A DNA stretch of 64,000 nt, from the NCBI GenBank assembly GCA_958295895.1, contig CATQHI010000007.1, forward strand, positions 62,001 to 126,000, given 5' to 3'. The notes below the pieces were generated by a model. The model searched no databases. It was not told the DNA's origin and worked only from the letters and a program-made list of their open reading frames with translations. The position numbers were made by a program, and so were the translations under genes. The DNA comes from Saprospiraceae bacterium (lineage in GTDB: Bacteria > Bacteroidota > Bacteroidia > Chitinophagales > Saprospiraceae). Below, piece after piece: positions 33,709-42,048 of the stretch (its first letter is position 1; each line of letters starts with the position of its first letter).

Positions 33709-34612
33709 CCCCGAGCATCAGCGTAATGTCGGCGTAAAAGCGGCGGATAAGTTGGAAGGATAGGTTGGAACGGAAGAAACGCGGCTCCAGCAGGTCGTAG
33801 CCGTGCTCGAGCCCGATGAAGAGGTCCCGGTCGTGGACGGCGAAGTAAAGATCGCGCTGCTCCCGCTGGTAGAAAGCCAGGAGGGCATCCTGCATCGGTG
33901 GGGTAAGAATACTGGCCACCTTCGTACCCGGATGGGCGTAAACGGCGAAGGTTTCCCGGAAGTTGTCATTGAGGATCTCTATATCTGCTGAGCGGCCCTG
34001 CCCGGTGATGTAAGCATCAATCGTGCGCTTGAGGCGCCGCAGGTGATGGCGGGGCCAGACGGCCACCCGGCCTTCCGTGGGCTCGTTAAAGATCGCGTGG
34101 ACGAACAGCCCACTGAACACCAGTTGCAGGCGGTTGCTCGCCGGGCTGATCTCCTGTACGTAGGCCTCACCCATTTCAAAGGCCATCTCGCCGACCAGTC
34201 CGCAGATGTAGTCCTCCGCCCGGTAGCTATCCGGATGCGGACGGAACAGCCCGCTGCGCTCGAAGCGGTCGCGTAGGATGGGCCGCTTGGCGTCGTACTG
34301 TAGGGAGCGAAAGTTGGGCGAGTCATTGATGAAGTCCAGTAGCAACTGAATCACAGCCGGCTTGAAGGATTGCCGGAAGCGCTCGATGCGTAGGTATAGC
34401 CAGCCTATGTAGAATGCTACGGGCACTACCAACAGCAGGTTAAGAAAGCCCAGGTCGTACACTACAAAAGTGGTGGTAGCAACAAAAATACCTAGTAAGG
34501 AGAGGGCCATACCCCATAGGATACGCCTGCGCAGGGCCTCCAGGCGCAGGAGCTCCGGACGGATGGTGGTGTTGTAGTACAGGCGAAGCTCGGGGAGGCG
34601 GGGGGGGAGCAT
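33680..34612 (-). CDS. DUF3137 membrane protein
   Basis: The start MLPPRLPELRLYYNTTIRPE gives 310 residues; codons further upstream lie in a repeat element. Two adjacent membrane helices follow at about 30-75 (GMALSLLGIFVATTTFVVYD and FLNLLLVVPVAFYIGWLYL). A large soluble domain comes after: FRPHPDSYRAEDYICGLVG, LFVHAIFNEPTEGRVAVWP and IGLEHGYDLLEPRFFRSN. This layout matches DUF3137, a family of unknown function frequent in Bacteroidota. It overlaps gppA at the 3' end, and its start codon abuts a cruciform element. Confidence 0.82.
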   Translation of the reverse strand: MLPPRLPELRLYYNTTIRPELLRLEALRRRILWGMALSLLGIFVATTTFVVYDLGFLNLLLVVPVAFYIGWLYLRIERFRQSFKPAVIQLLLDFINDSPNFRSLQYDAKRPILRDRFERSGLFRPHPDSYRAEDYICGLVGEMAFEMGEAYVQEISPASNRLQLVFSGLFVHAIFNEPTEGRVAVWPRHHLRRLKRTIDAYITGQGRSADIEILNDNFRETFAVYAHPGTKVASILTPPMQDALLAFYQREQRDLYFAVHDRDLFIGLEHGYDLLEPRFFRSNLSFQLIRRFYADITLMLGVIQDFDQTH

Positions 34613-34613
34613 A

Positions 34614-34779
34614 GTACGAAGCGGTCTATGACCGCGCTGTGCTCCGCAACTTGCAGTTACGGAGTCAAGGCTGGACAGTACGGCCAAATATATGGATGTA
34701 GACCGGACAGGTAGGCCGTCGCAACGGCAAGTTGCGCGGAACGGCGTCCCGATAGCTATCGGGACAAGCCACTTCGTAC
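34614..34779. repeat. 166-bp cruciform element with several inner hairpins
   Basis: GTACGAAG (34614-34621) pairs perfectly with CTTCGTAC (34772-34779). Inside are GCGGTCTATGACCGC (34621-34635), CTCCGCAACT/AGTTACGGAG, a GTCGCAACGGCAAGTTGCG hairpin, and the perfect 18-bp palindrome TCCCGATAGCTATCGGGA (34747-34764). It fills the divergent gap between the DUF3137 gene and bamD and ends before the bamD promoter. Confidence 0.8.
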
Positions 34780-34805
34780 ACTAACCAACCCTACCCCACC
34801 AATAC

Positions 34806-34832
34806 TTGTCTATCCTAAAACCCTTACCTTTG
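34806..34832 (+). promoter_or_regulatory. promoter of the bamD-rpoZ-coaBC operon
   Basis: TTG (34806-34808) and an exact TAnnTTTG box TACCTTTG (34825-34832) are 16 bp apart. The bamD ATG is only 7 bp after the box, so the mRNA would be nearly leaderless. Confidence 0.55.
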
Positions 34833-34839
34833 CGCGCTT

Positions 34840-35673
34840 ATGCAGTACGGCATCAAATTAACCGTCCTTTTCCTAGCCCTCTTCCTGGTGGGCTGCCGCA
34901 GTGAGTTCGAGACGATTCGGACGAGCACGGACCCGGCGCTGATCCTACAAAAGGCGGATGCCTACTACGACGCCGGGGAGTACCAGCGGGCCCAGACCCT
35001 GTACGAACTAGTGATCGCGCCCTACCGCGGCCGGGCCGAGGCTGAGCAGATCGCCTACCGTTACGCCTACACCTACTACTACACCGAGCAGTACGTACTG
35101 GCGAGCTACTACTTTAAGAACTTCGCCACGACCTACGGAGGTAGCCCCTTGCGGGAAGAGGCGGATTTTATGTCGGCCTATTCCAACTACCAGCTCAGTC
35201 CTACCTACCGCCTCGATCAGAGCTACAGCGTGAAGGCCATCGAGGGCTTCGAGGAGTTCGCTAACCGCTACCCCAGCAGCGAGCGGGTTGACGAAGCTAA
35301 CGGGCTCATCGACGAGATGCGCGCCAAGATGGAACTCAAGGATTTCGAGAGTGCTAAGCTTTATATGGACATCGAGCGTTATGAGTCTGCCCTCGTAAGT
35401 TTCGAGAACGTCCTTAAGGAGTACCCGGAGACCAAACGGGCCGAGGAAATTCGCTACCTGATGACTCGGGTGCAGTACGAATACGCCGACCGCAGCTTCC
35501 GACTCCGTAAGCCGGAGCGCCTGGAGGCTACCATTGAATTGGCGGATAACTTTCTGGCCCGTTTCCCTAATAGCCAGTACCAGGACGAGGTCACCACCAT
35601 CCTGGCCAAATCACAGAAAGAACTAAACGATCTAGCAGATGTCAGATATCAAAGCACGAGCACAGGGTCTTAG
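34840..35673 (+). CDS. bamD: outer-membrane protein assembly factor BamD
   Basis: The 277-residue lipoprotein has lipobox LVGC (Cys19). TPR-type helices run through the protein (ALILQKADAYYDAGEYQRAQ, ADFMSAYSNYQLSPTYRLDQ, YESALVSFENVLKEYPETKR). This is the BamD/YfiO pattern; the protein joins BamA in inserting beta-barrels into the outer membrane. It heads a compact run bamD-rpoZ-coaBC-DUF4835 that is conserved in order across many Bacteroidota. Its last 35 bp overlap rpoZ. Confidence 0.92.
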   Translation: MQYGIKLTVLFLALFLVGCRSEFETIRTSTDPALILQKADAYYDAGEYQRAQTLYELVIAPYRGRAEAEQIAYRYAYTYYYTEQYVLASYYFKNFATTYGGSPLREEADFMSAYSNYQLSPTYRLDQSYSVKAIEGFEEFANRYPSSERVDEANGLIDEMRAKMELKDFESAKLYMDIERYESALVSFENVLKEYPETKRAEEIRYLMTRVQYEYADRSFRLRKPERLEATIELADNFLARFPNSQYQDEVTTILAKSQKELNDLADVRYQSTSTGS

Positions 35674-35989
35674 CCCCGACACCGCCGCCCGCGACATACA
35701 ACGCGTCGTCGGACAGACCGGCAATATCTATGAGGCCCTCGCCATCGTGAGCCGCCGCGCCCGCCAGTTGGCCGTCGACATCAAGCACGAGCTCGACCAG
35801 AAGCTGGAGGAGTTCGCCGAAGTCACTGACACCATCGAGGAGGTCGTGGAGAATAAGGAGCAGATCGAGATCTCCAAGTTCTACGAAAAGCTACCCAACC
35901 CGGTACTAATCGCCATGCGGGAGTACCTGGACGACGAGCTCTACAGCCGCTACAACGAGCGCCGCGAGGAGGACGAGGACGACCTGTAG
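35639..35989 (+). CDS. rpoZ: RNA polymerase omega subunit (Bacteroidota-type RpoZ)
   Basis: The 116-residue product has the omega-like core TGNIYEALAIVSRRARQLAV, followed by helices KHELDQKLEEFAEVTDT and an acidic tail (ERREEDEDDL). Bacteroidota omega proteins diverge from E. coli RpoZ but keep the NIYEALAIVSRRA helix. The gene begins inside the end of bamD (35-bp overlap) and is followed 5 bp later by coaBC, the usual Bacteroidota order. It supports RNA polymerase assembly. Confidence 0.85.
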   Translation: MSDIKARAQGLSPDTAARDIQRVVGQTGNIYEALAIVSRRARQLAVDIKHELDQKLEEFAEVTDTIEEVVENKEQIEISKFYEKLPNPVLIAMREYLDDELYSRYNERREEDEDDL

Positions 35990-35994
35990 TCCCC

Positions 35995-37191
35995 TTGCTG
36001 GCCGGCAAGAAAATCATCCTTGGGGTCAGCGGTAGCATCGCGGCCTATAAGTCGGCCCTCATCGTCCGGGGGCTCATCCGGGCGGGGGCGCAGGTGCGGG
36101 TACTGATGACGCCAGCCGCCACCGAGTTTATTTCCCCACTCACCCTTGCTACCCTGTCTAAACACGAGGTTATCACCTCCGTACACAGCGAGGCGGGCTG
36201 GAATAACCACGTCGAACTGGGACTATGGGCCGACGCCTACCTAATCGCTCCCACCACCGCCACCACCCTGGCTAAGCTAGCCCACGGCATTTGCGATACC
36301 GCCCTGGTGGCCGTGTACCTATCCGCGCGCTGCCCGGTCTTTTTCGCCCCGGCCATGGACGTAGATATGTGGCTACATCCCGCCACGGGGGCCAACGTAG
36401 CCAGGCTGCAGTCCTACGGCAACCACCTCATCGACGTCGAGAGCGGCGAACTAGCTAGTGGGCTCCACGGACAGGGCCGTCTGGCCGAGCCGGAGCATAT
36501 TCTCGAGATTCTGGCTGACCACTTTGCCACTCGAGCTGACCTGGCCGGTGAGCGTATCCTGATTACAGCGGGACCTACCCATGAAGACCTCGATCCGGTA
36601 CGCTTCCTCGGCAATCGTAGTACGGGTAGAATGGGTATCGCACTAGCCGAGGCCGCAGCGGCACGCGGAGCTAGCGTCGAGCTCATTCTCGGCCCGACCG
36701 AGCTATCGACTACCGCAAGCGGGGTTACGGTCACCGCGGTGCGCTCCGCCCGCGAGATGCACGCAGCGGCCATCAGCCAGTGGTCCGAGTGTACCACCGC
36801 CATCCTCTGCGCCGCTGTAGCCGATTACCGTCCGGCCGAGGTAGCGGAGGAAAAGATCAAGAAAAAGGAAGGCGAGCTCCATCTTCGCCTGGTCCGCAAT
36901 CCCGATATCGCCGCCGATCTGGGGACCAGCAAACGCCCCGACCAGCTCCTAATCGGCTTTGCGCTGGAAACCGAGCACGGACTGGCCAACGCCCGCGAAA
37001 AGCTGACCCGTAAGAACCTGGACTTCATCGTCCTCAACTCCCCCCGCACCCCCGGCGCCGGCTTCGGTCACGCCACCAACCAAATCCAACTCGTAGACCG
37101 CAATAAGGTCACCGACTTCGAGTTAAAATCGAAGCGCGCCGTGGCCGAAGACATCCTGGACCGCCTCGTAGCCGTTAAACAGACACGATGA
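35995..37191 (+). CDS. coaBC: bifunctional phosphopantothenoylcysteine decarboxylase / phosphopantothenate-cysteine ligase
   Basis: Joins cysteine to 4'-phosphopantothenate and decarboxylates the product on the route to coenzyme A. The start is TTG, five bases after the rpoZ stop; no ATG is available before LGVSGSIAAYKS. The CoaC half has His72 in NNHVELGLWAD and PAMDVDMW, where most homologues have PAMNxxM. The flap reads ELASGLHGQGRL without an obvious Cys. The CoaB half has ITAGPTHEDLDPVRFLGNRS. The stop overlaps the DUF4835 start by 4 bp. The dispersed-motif-like word encoding RAGAQVR may be coincidental, since that peptide is normal in the family. Confidence 0.93.
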   Translation: MLAGKKIILGVSGSIAAYKSALIVRGLIRAGAQVRVLMTPAATEFISPLTLATLSKHEVITSVHSEAGWNNHVELGLWADAYLIAPTTATTLAKLAHGICDTALVAVYLSARCPVFFAPAMDVDMWLHPATGANVARLQSYGNHLIDVESGELASGLHGQGRLAEPEHILEILADHFATRADLAGERILITAGPTHEDLDPVRFLGNRSTGRMGIALAEAAAARGASVELILGPTELSTTASGVTVTAVRSAREMHAAAISQWSECTTAILCAAVADYRPAEVAEEKIKKKEGELHLRLVRNPDIAADLGTSKRPDQLLIGFALETEHGLANAREKLTRKNLDFIVLNSPRTPGAGFGHATNQIQLVDRNKVTDFELKSKRAVAEDILDRLVAVKQTR

Positions 37192-38156
37192 AACTGACCG
37201 CCTGCCTCCTAGTCCTCTGCCTGCCCCTGCTGCTATCCGCCCAGGGCGAGATCAACTGGACCATCAATCTCAATACCCAGCAGATCACCCAGACCGATAA
37301 GCGGGTACTGCAGACGCTGGAAAAGGACCTGGTCATCTTCCTCAACGGGCAGACCTGGACCGACGACCGCTTCGAGCCCGAGGAGCGCATTCAGGCGACT
37401 CTCTTTCTCACCCTGGCGGAGGAAACCGACGAGGGCAACGGCAGCGAATCCGAAGTAGTGGTGCCTGATCGGTTCAAGGGGACGCTAGCGGTACAGACCT
37501 CGCGGCCCATCTACGGCATCGGTGAGGTAACCCCCGTACTCAACTACCAGGACAAACGCCTGAGCTTCGGCTACCAGCAGTTCGAGGCCATCCAGCTGTC
37601 GGAGCAGGCCTTTACCTCGGAGCTTGCCTCGCTCATGGGCTTTTACGCCTACATCATCCTGGGACTAGATTACGATACCTTCTCCCCCCTCGGCGGACAG
37701 CCCTACTACGAGCGGGCCCAGGAGATCTACAACCGTCTGCCCAGTGCCCTACAGGGTAGCGGCGGATGGACTGCGGTTGGCAAGACGAATAACCGCTACT
37801 TCCTACTCGAAAATTTGCTAAGCCCCCGCATGCTCCCCGCGCGGCGGGCACTGTACAGCTACCACCGGATGGGGCTAGACCTGATGCTGACCGACCCGGT
37901 AGCGGCCCGCAATAATATCACGCTGGCCATTGAGGACATGCAGCTAGCTAACCAGGCGTATCCGAGCTCGGCGCTCGTACAGTCCTTCGTGGATGCCAAG
38001 CGGGAGGAGATCATCGAGATCTACCGCGGGGCTACTGGGGCGGAGCAGAACGCCGTAATCCAGATGATGAGCCGCATCGACCCCTCGGGTGCCGGTCGCT
38101 ACCGAGAAATCACGGCTACCGCCTCCGCTAGCCGTGGGCGAGCCGGTAGGCGATGA
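37188..38156 (+). CDS. DUF4835 family protein (PorD-like)
   Basis: A signal peptide MKLTACLLVLCLPLLLSAQ precedes the 303-residue mature protein, which begins EINWTINLNTQQITQTDKRV and carries IYGIGEVTPVLNYQDKRLSF and MGFYAYIILGLDYDTFSPLG. This is the DUF4835 family; some members are annotated PorD and linked to type IX secretion, a link I recall but cannot verify here. It occupies its usual place after coaBC. recN, often next in other genomes, is replaced here by a convergent topoisomerase gene, whose 3' end it overlaps by 29 bp. Confidence 0.85.
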   Translation: MKLTACLLVLCLPLLLSAQGEINWTINLNTQQITQTDKRVLQTLEKDLVIFLNGQTWTDDRFEPEERIQATLFLTLAEETDEGNGSESEVVVPDRFKGTLAVQTSRPIYGIGEVTPVLNYQDKRLSFGYQQFEAIQLSEQAFTSELASLMGFYAYIILGLDYDTFSPLGGQPYYERAQEIYNRLPSALQGSGGWTAVGKTNNRYFLLENLLSPRMLPARRALYSYHRMGLDLMLTDPVAARNNITLAIEDMQLANQAYPSSALVQSFVDAKREEIIEIYRGATGAEQNAVIQMMSRIDPSGAGRYREITATASASRGRAGRR

Positions 38157-39183
38157 TCTCGTCGTGATCGAACTCCCCGTCAAACTGCCGTTCCTCCTTC
38201 GCCGTGACCGAGTCCTCCGCCGGCACCCGCTCCTCGGCTACCGCCGCCAGTACGCTGGGGTGGATATAGTACTTACGGCAAACCGCGGTGGTGTTGCCGA
38301 GAAAGTGGGCGACGCGCTCGACCACCCGCAGGTCCGGGCGCTCGGGTAACTTACCGCCGTTTTCTTCCTGTAGCTCCCAGTAGGCATCCACGGCAGCTGC
38401 GGTGCCGGCCCAGGTGCGAAAAAACTTGCTACTGAAGCCGGGGCCGACCAGCTCACGCACCATGTCGTTGACATCGCCGCTATCCAGGTTGTGCATACGC
38501 CCATCGTCGCCACGGTAGCGGAACACCTCGTAGCCCGGTAGCTCCGTCATGTTAGTGAGTAGCTGAATGAGGTTGGGGTCGGTCAGGTCCACCTCCCGCT
38601 CCTGTCCGCTCTTGCCGATGTAGTCGAAGTGTAGTCCCTGATCGTCGACCTCCACGTGCTTACGGCGCAGGGTGGTCAGCCCGATGGTGCCGTTGCGCTT
38701 ACGGTAGGAGCTATTGCCCACCCGCATGCCGGTCTCGTCCATAAGGGCTACGGCAATACCGGCGACACGCTCGCGGGTCCAGCCCCAGGAGGGATCGGAG
38801 ATGATACCCCGCAGGGTACGGCGGGCACCGGGCAGGGCACCGGCGAACTCCAAAAGGGTGTTGAATTTATTAAGCTGCTTGAAGGCCAGCCAGTCCGGAT
38901 GGTAGCGGTACTGCTTGCGGCCGGCCTCGTCGCGGCCCGTGCTGAGCAGGTGGCCATTTTCGAGGGGGCAGATCCAGACCTCGGTCCAGGCCGGGGGGAT
39001 GGCCAGGGAGCTGAGGCGGTCGTGCACGAGTTTGTCCTCGATCAGGCTACCGTCCTCGCGGAAATAGTCGAAGCCCTTGTCTGGGCGGCGCTGGCGCGTC
39101 CAACCGGGTTGCTCGTCGGAGACGTGGACGAGATCGGGTACGGTAGAAGTAGTGGTGTGGGAAGATGAGCGGGCGGCCCCCAT
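38128..39183 (-). CDS. DNA topoisomerase IB (poxvirus/bacterial type)
   Basis: The start MGAARSSSHTTTSTVPDLVH gives 351 residues; earlier in-frame codons belong to the neighbouring gene's reverse strand. PAWTEVWICPLENGHLLSTG (with RDEAGRKQYRYH following) and GNSSYRKRNGTIGLTTLRRK carry the catalytic Arg/Lys region. SGQEREVDL follows, and TAVCRKYYIHPSVL contains the active-site Tyr. The enzyme relaxes supercoils via a 3'-phosphotyrosyl link. It overlaps the convergent DUF4835 gene by 29 bp. Confidence 0.92.
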   Translation of the reverse strand: MGAARSSSHTTTSTVPDLVHVSDEQPGWTRQRRPDKGFDYFREDGSLIEDKLVHDRLSSLAIPPAWTEVWICPLENGHLLSTGRDEAGRKQYRYHPDWLAFKQLNKFNTLLEFAGALPGARRTLRGIISDPSWGWTRERVAGIAVALMDETGMRVGNSSYRKRNGTIGLTTLRRKHVEVDDQGLHFDYIGKSGQEREVDLTDPNLIQLLTNMTELPGYEVFRYRGDDGRMHNLDSGDVNDMVRELVGPGFSSKFFRTWAGTAAAVDAYWELQEENGGKLPERPDLRVVERVAHFLGNTTAVCRKYYIHPSVLAAVAEERVPAEDSVTAKEERQFDGEFDHDEIIAYRLAHG

Positions 39184-39235
39184 GGGTAAGCGGTTAACTG
39201 ACCCAGGTATAAGGAAATTCGGGCGCTCAGGTTTT

Positions 39236-39478
39236 CTAGTCCACGTCGCGGGCACGCAGGGCATCGATGCGGGCGCGGATGTCGCCGAGGAGCTCGGGCG
39301 GGGGGGACTGGGGGCGCAAGTTGCGCTTGAGTAAGACGCTAAAGGCGGCCTCGTCGCTGAGGTGGGCGGTAGCTTGAACGTGTTCTTCCGGTGTGGGACA
39401 CTCGGGTTCGGCTACCTCGGGGAGTGAACGGCCGGGGCGATGCTGGGCCCCGTTGCGGGAGGGATGACTGGGAAACAT
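39236..39478 (-). CDS. small protein, possible sigma-factor partner
   Basis: The 80-residue product is hydrophilic, with no membrane segment. Its last third, AAFSVLLKRNLRPQSPPPEL followed by LGDIRARIDAL, recalls the C-terminal helix of small anti-sigma factors. The zinc-binding His/Cys pattern is absent apart from one Cys (EPECPTPEEH). It lies downstream of the ECF sigma gene in the same direction, but an intrinsic terminator separates the two. The assignment is weak; it may be an unrelated small gene. Confidence 0.45.
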   Translation of the reverse strand: MFPSHPSRNGAQHRPGRSLPEVAEPECPTPEEHVQATAHLSDEAAFSVLLKRNLRPQSPPPELLGDIRARIDALRARDVD

Positions 39479-39495
39479 AGCGGGGGAAATTAAAA

Positions 39496-39528
39496 CGTGC
39501 CGCCCCGACGGGAATCGGTGGCGGCACG
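39496..39528 (-). terminator. intrinsic terminator after the ECF sigma gene
   Basis: CGTGCCGCC and GGCGGCACG pair, and a CCGA/TCGG stem extends inside. On the minus strand it continues TTTTAATTT. It starts 8 bp past the sigma stop codon. Confidence 0.8.
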
Positions 39529-39535
39529 CGGTGAA

Positions 39536-40114
39536 TTAGCCTAGGTTGCGGGTATTGACGATACCGAAGGTCGATTCGGCGTAGCCCTGTAGTTGCTTGA
39601 TGAGCGCAATACGGGCGCGGCGGGTCACGCTCTTGACCGTATTCAGCGGTAGCTCCATGGCCTCGGCGATCTCCTTTTCGGCGAAGTCGTAGAGGTCGGC
39701 CATCAGTACCACGGCGCGTTGCTTATCGTTGAGTAGCGTCATGGCGCGCATGATGGGATCGGAGAAGTCCTTATCGAGCGCCCCGGCGATCCGCAGATCG
39801 GCAAAGCCGGCCATGGGGCCCGTCTCATCGCGGTACTGGTAGGCCGTGCGCTCGTCCAGCTCCTGCTCGCCCCGCCGCTTGCGCTTGCGGTAGTCGTTGA
39901 GGAATAGGTTACGGGCCAGGCAGAAGAGCCAGGCGCGGCCGTTGGTGCCGCTTTCGTAGTGGTCGAGTTTCTGGTAGGCACGTGCGTAGGTCTCCTGGGT
40001 CAGGTCGGCGGCATCGCTGCCACTGCCGGTCATGCGCAATAGAAAATTGTAGACCACTTGGTAGTGGACCAGCAGCTCCGCCTCGAAAACGTGCTCGCGG
40101 GTCGTGCGTGCCAT
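39536..40114 (-). CDS. ECF-type RNA polymerase sigma factor
   Basis: The start MARTTREHVFEAELLVHYQV gives 192 residues; upstream in-frame Met codons read the promoter region. Region 2 is clear: YNFLLRMTGSGSDAADLTQE and TYARAYQKLDHYESGTNGRA, followed by WLFCLARNLFLNDYRKRKRR. Region 4 has a helix-turn-helix: LNDKQRAVVLMADLYDFAEK and EIAEAMELPLNTVKSVTRRA. It may be controlled by the small downstream gene or by another factor. It is divergent from the secreted DUF1800/DUF1501 pair across a 312-bp intergenic region, which suggests, but does not show, that it controls them. Confidence 0.92.
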   Translation of the reverse strand: MARTTREHVFEAELLVHYQVVYNFLLRMTGSGSDAADLTQETYARAYQKLDHYESGTNGRAWLFCLARNLFLNDYRKRKRRGEQELDERTAYQYRDETGPMAGFADLRIAGALDKDFSDPIMRAMTLLNDKQRAVVLMADLYDFAEKEIAEAMELPLNTVKSVTRRARIALIKQLQGYAESTFGIVNTRNLG

Positions 40115-40198
40115 GGTAAGGGTGATTAAACGGGTGTGCGTAGAGAATGTGCCGCTGCCTACGATAAGTTGCAGCAAGAGGAAAAAAACTTCTCCACG

Positions 40199-40217
40199 GG
40201 CGGGGCCGCAGGTGCAA
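40199..40217 (+). repeat. dispersed GC motif, exact consensus copy
   Basis: GGCGGGGCCGCAGGTGCAA, 19 of 19, in noncoding DNA 85 bp upstream of the ECF sigma start codon. Confidence 0.8.
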
Positions 40218-40281
40218 GGCCAATCGAACGGGCTTACAAAATCTATCCGAACGCTAAAAAGATTATGCAGAAAGAATAAAT

Positions 40282-40312
40282 TTGGTGACTACTTATTTAC
40301 ACCCTATGTTTA
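40282..40312 (+). promoter_or_regulatory. promoter of the DUF1800-DUF1501 operon
   Basis: TTG (40282-40284) and TATGTTTA (40305-40312) have exactly 20 bp between them; only the last base departs from TAnnTTTG. About 110 bp of leader follow before the DUF1800 start. Confidence 0.5.
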
Positions 40313-40426
40313 CCCCGACTTCTCCCCAAAGAACTGCCCTGGTTTAAGGTACCCCTACCCCGGCACCCCCGCTTGCACGCGGCGGGTGACTGACACCATT
40401 CGTACACGCTTAAACCAACACCATAC

Positions 40427-42037
40427 ATGTCAGCAGATGTACTTACCGCGCCGGCGCCGCCAGCGGCGGCGGCGGGCCTCAATGCCTATACCGGCACCTT
40501 CGGCCGCAGGGAGGCTGGCCACTTGCTCCGCCGTACCATTTTCGGCCCCACCCTAAAGGAAATCGACGACGCCGTCGCCCGGGGGCTTTCCGCGACCATC
40601 GACCTCCTCGTTGCACCGGCGGCCCCGCCCTCTCCCCCGCTGAACCACTTTTTTACCGACGACCCGAACGTACCCGTGGGTCAGACCTGGATTAACAGCC
40701 CCTTTTTGGACTCCGCCGACGTCGGGGAATACCGCTGGCCGAGTCTACGCGGCTGGTATATGAACAACCTGATCGAGGCGCCCACCCGGCTACGGGAGAA
40801 GATGGCCATGTTCTGGATGAACCACTTCGGGATGGCCGACGTGGGCGACCACCGGGTGCAGTACGACTACGTGCAACTGTTTCGCCGCTACGCTACGGGC
40901 AACTTTCGCAAGCTCATCGAGGAGATCACCGTGCACCCCTCTATGCTTACCTTCCTCAACGGGCGGTATAGCTACAAGGACGCGCCGGATGAGAACTACG
41001 CCCGCGAGCTGCTGGAGCTCTTCACCGTCCAGAAGGGGCAGCCCGGGGACGTGAACTATACCGAGGACGATATTCGCCAGATCGCCCGCATCCTCACCGG
41101 CTGGCGGGTACGCAACATGTGGAGCCAGGAGGAGGGGCCCGTAGAAAGCTACTTCGATGCCGGCTGGCACGACGAGCAGCCCAAGCAGCTCAGTAGCTAC
41201 TTCAATAATGCGGTGATCGCGAACGGCGGGGCCGGGGAGTACAGGACTCTGATCGGCATCATCTTCGACCACCCGGAGACCGCACGCGCCATTTGCCGCG
41301 ACCTCCACCTCTACTTCGTCGGCGAGCTGAGCTACAAGGTGGAGACCTGGGTGATCCCCCGACTGGCCCGTCTGCTGGTGGAGAGCGACTTCGAACTGGA
41401 GCCAGTGCTGCGTAACCTACTGGGATCCAACCACTTTGCGAAAGCGCAGCGGCAGGGTACCATCGTGAAGAACCCCTATGAGTTCATGCTTTCGATGGCC
41501 CGTCCGCTCGGGGGCTACGGCCACCTGGGGCTCGATCTCAAAACCGGGTACAACCTCGGCAATGCCTACCACTGGTGGGCAAGCACGATGGATATGGACT
41601 TCCTCTACCTGCCCACCGTATCGGGCTGGAAGGCCTACTACCAGGCACCGGGCTACTACCGGAGCTGGATCACGTCTACCACCCTGCAGCGCCGCCGCCG
41701 ACTCGTTCAGGACATTTGCTGGGGCGGCGTATGGACCGAGGGCCAGGGCCGGCCCTTCGATTGGTTCGGCTTCATCGCCCGCCTGACTACGCCGGACGAC
41801 GTCAATGCCCTGATCGATGATGTTGCCGCCCTCTTTCTATCCACACCGCCCCACCCCGATCAGCTTACGGGACTGAAGGACGTACTGCTGCCCGGCCTCC
41901 CCGACCTGGAGTGGACCATCCAGTACCGGCAGTACCTCGCTAATCCCGAGAACCCCGAGTTCGCCAATCCGCTGCTGAGCAAGATCAAGGACTTCTTCCG
42001 CGCCCTCTTCAGCCTCGCCGAATTTCACCTCCAATAA
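40427..42037 (+). CDS. DUF1800 family protein
   Basis: The 536-residue product matches DUF1800: FGRREAGHLLRRTIFGPTLK at the start, then RLREKMAMFWMNHFGMADVG, APDENYARELLELFTVQKGQ, YTEDDIRQIARILTGWR and NLLGSNHFAKAQRQGTIVKN. No classical signal peptide is evident; the N-terminus is Ala/Pro-rich. DUF1800 and DUF1501 proteins are regularly encoded together and are thought to be exported, but their function is unknown. An 18-of-19 dispersed-motif copy encodes the low-complexity VAPAAPPSPP near residue 62. Confidence 0.88.
   Translation: MSADVLTAPAPPAAAAGLNAYTGTFGRREAGHLLRRTIFGPTLKEIDDAVARGLSATIDLLVAPAAPPSPPLNHFFTDDPNVPVGQTWINSPFLDSADVGEYRWPSLRGWYMNNLIEAPTRLREKMAMFWMNHFGMADVGDHRVQYDYVQLFRRYATGNFRKLIEEITVHPSMLTFLNGRYSYKDAPDENYARELLELFTVQKGQPGDVNYTEDDIRQIARILTGWRVRNMWSQEEGPVESYFDAGWHDEQPKQLSSYFNNAVIANGGAGEYRTLIGIIFDHPETARAICRDLHLYFVGELSYKVETWVIPRLARLLVESDFELEPVLRNLLGSNHFAKAQRQGTIVKNPYEFMLSMARPLGGYGHLGLDLKTGYNLGNAYHWWASTMDMDFLYLPTVSGWKAYYQAPGYYRSWITSTTLQRRRRLVQDICWGGVWTEGQGRPFDWFGFIARLTTPDDVNALIDDVAALFLSTPPHPDQLTGLKDVLLPGLPDLEWTIQYRQYLANPENPEFANPLLSKIKDFFRALFSLAEFHLQ
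40611..40629 (-). repeat. dispersed GC motif, 18 of 19
   Basis: The minus strand reads GGCGGGGCCGCCGGTGCAA, identical to the copy at 11401. It lies in the Ala/Pro linker of the DUF1800 protein. Confidence 0.75.
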
Positions 42038-42048
42038 GCCCACCCACC

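Larger units (their letters stand above)
40115..40426. other. 312-bp divergent intergenic region
   Basis: It holds an exact copy of the dispersed motif and one good rightward promoter (40282-40312). The stretch near 40180 (GAGGAAAAAAACTTCTCC) includes a short interrupted GAG/CTC complementarity. No gene or structured RNA was recognised. Confidence 0.5.
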
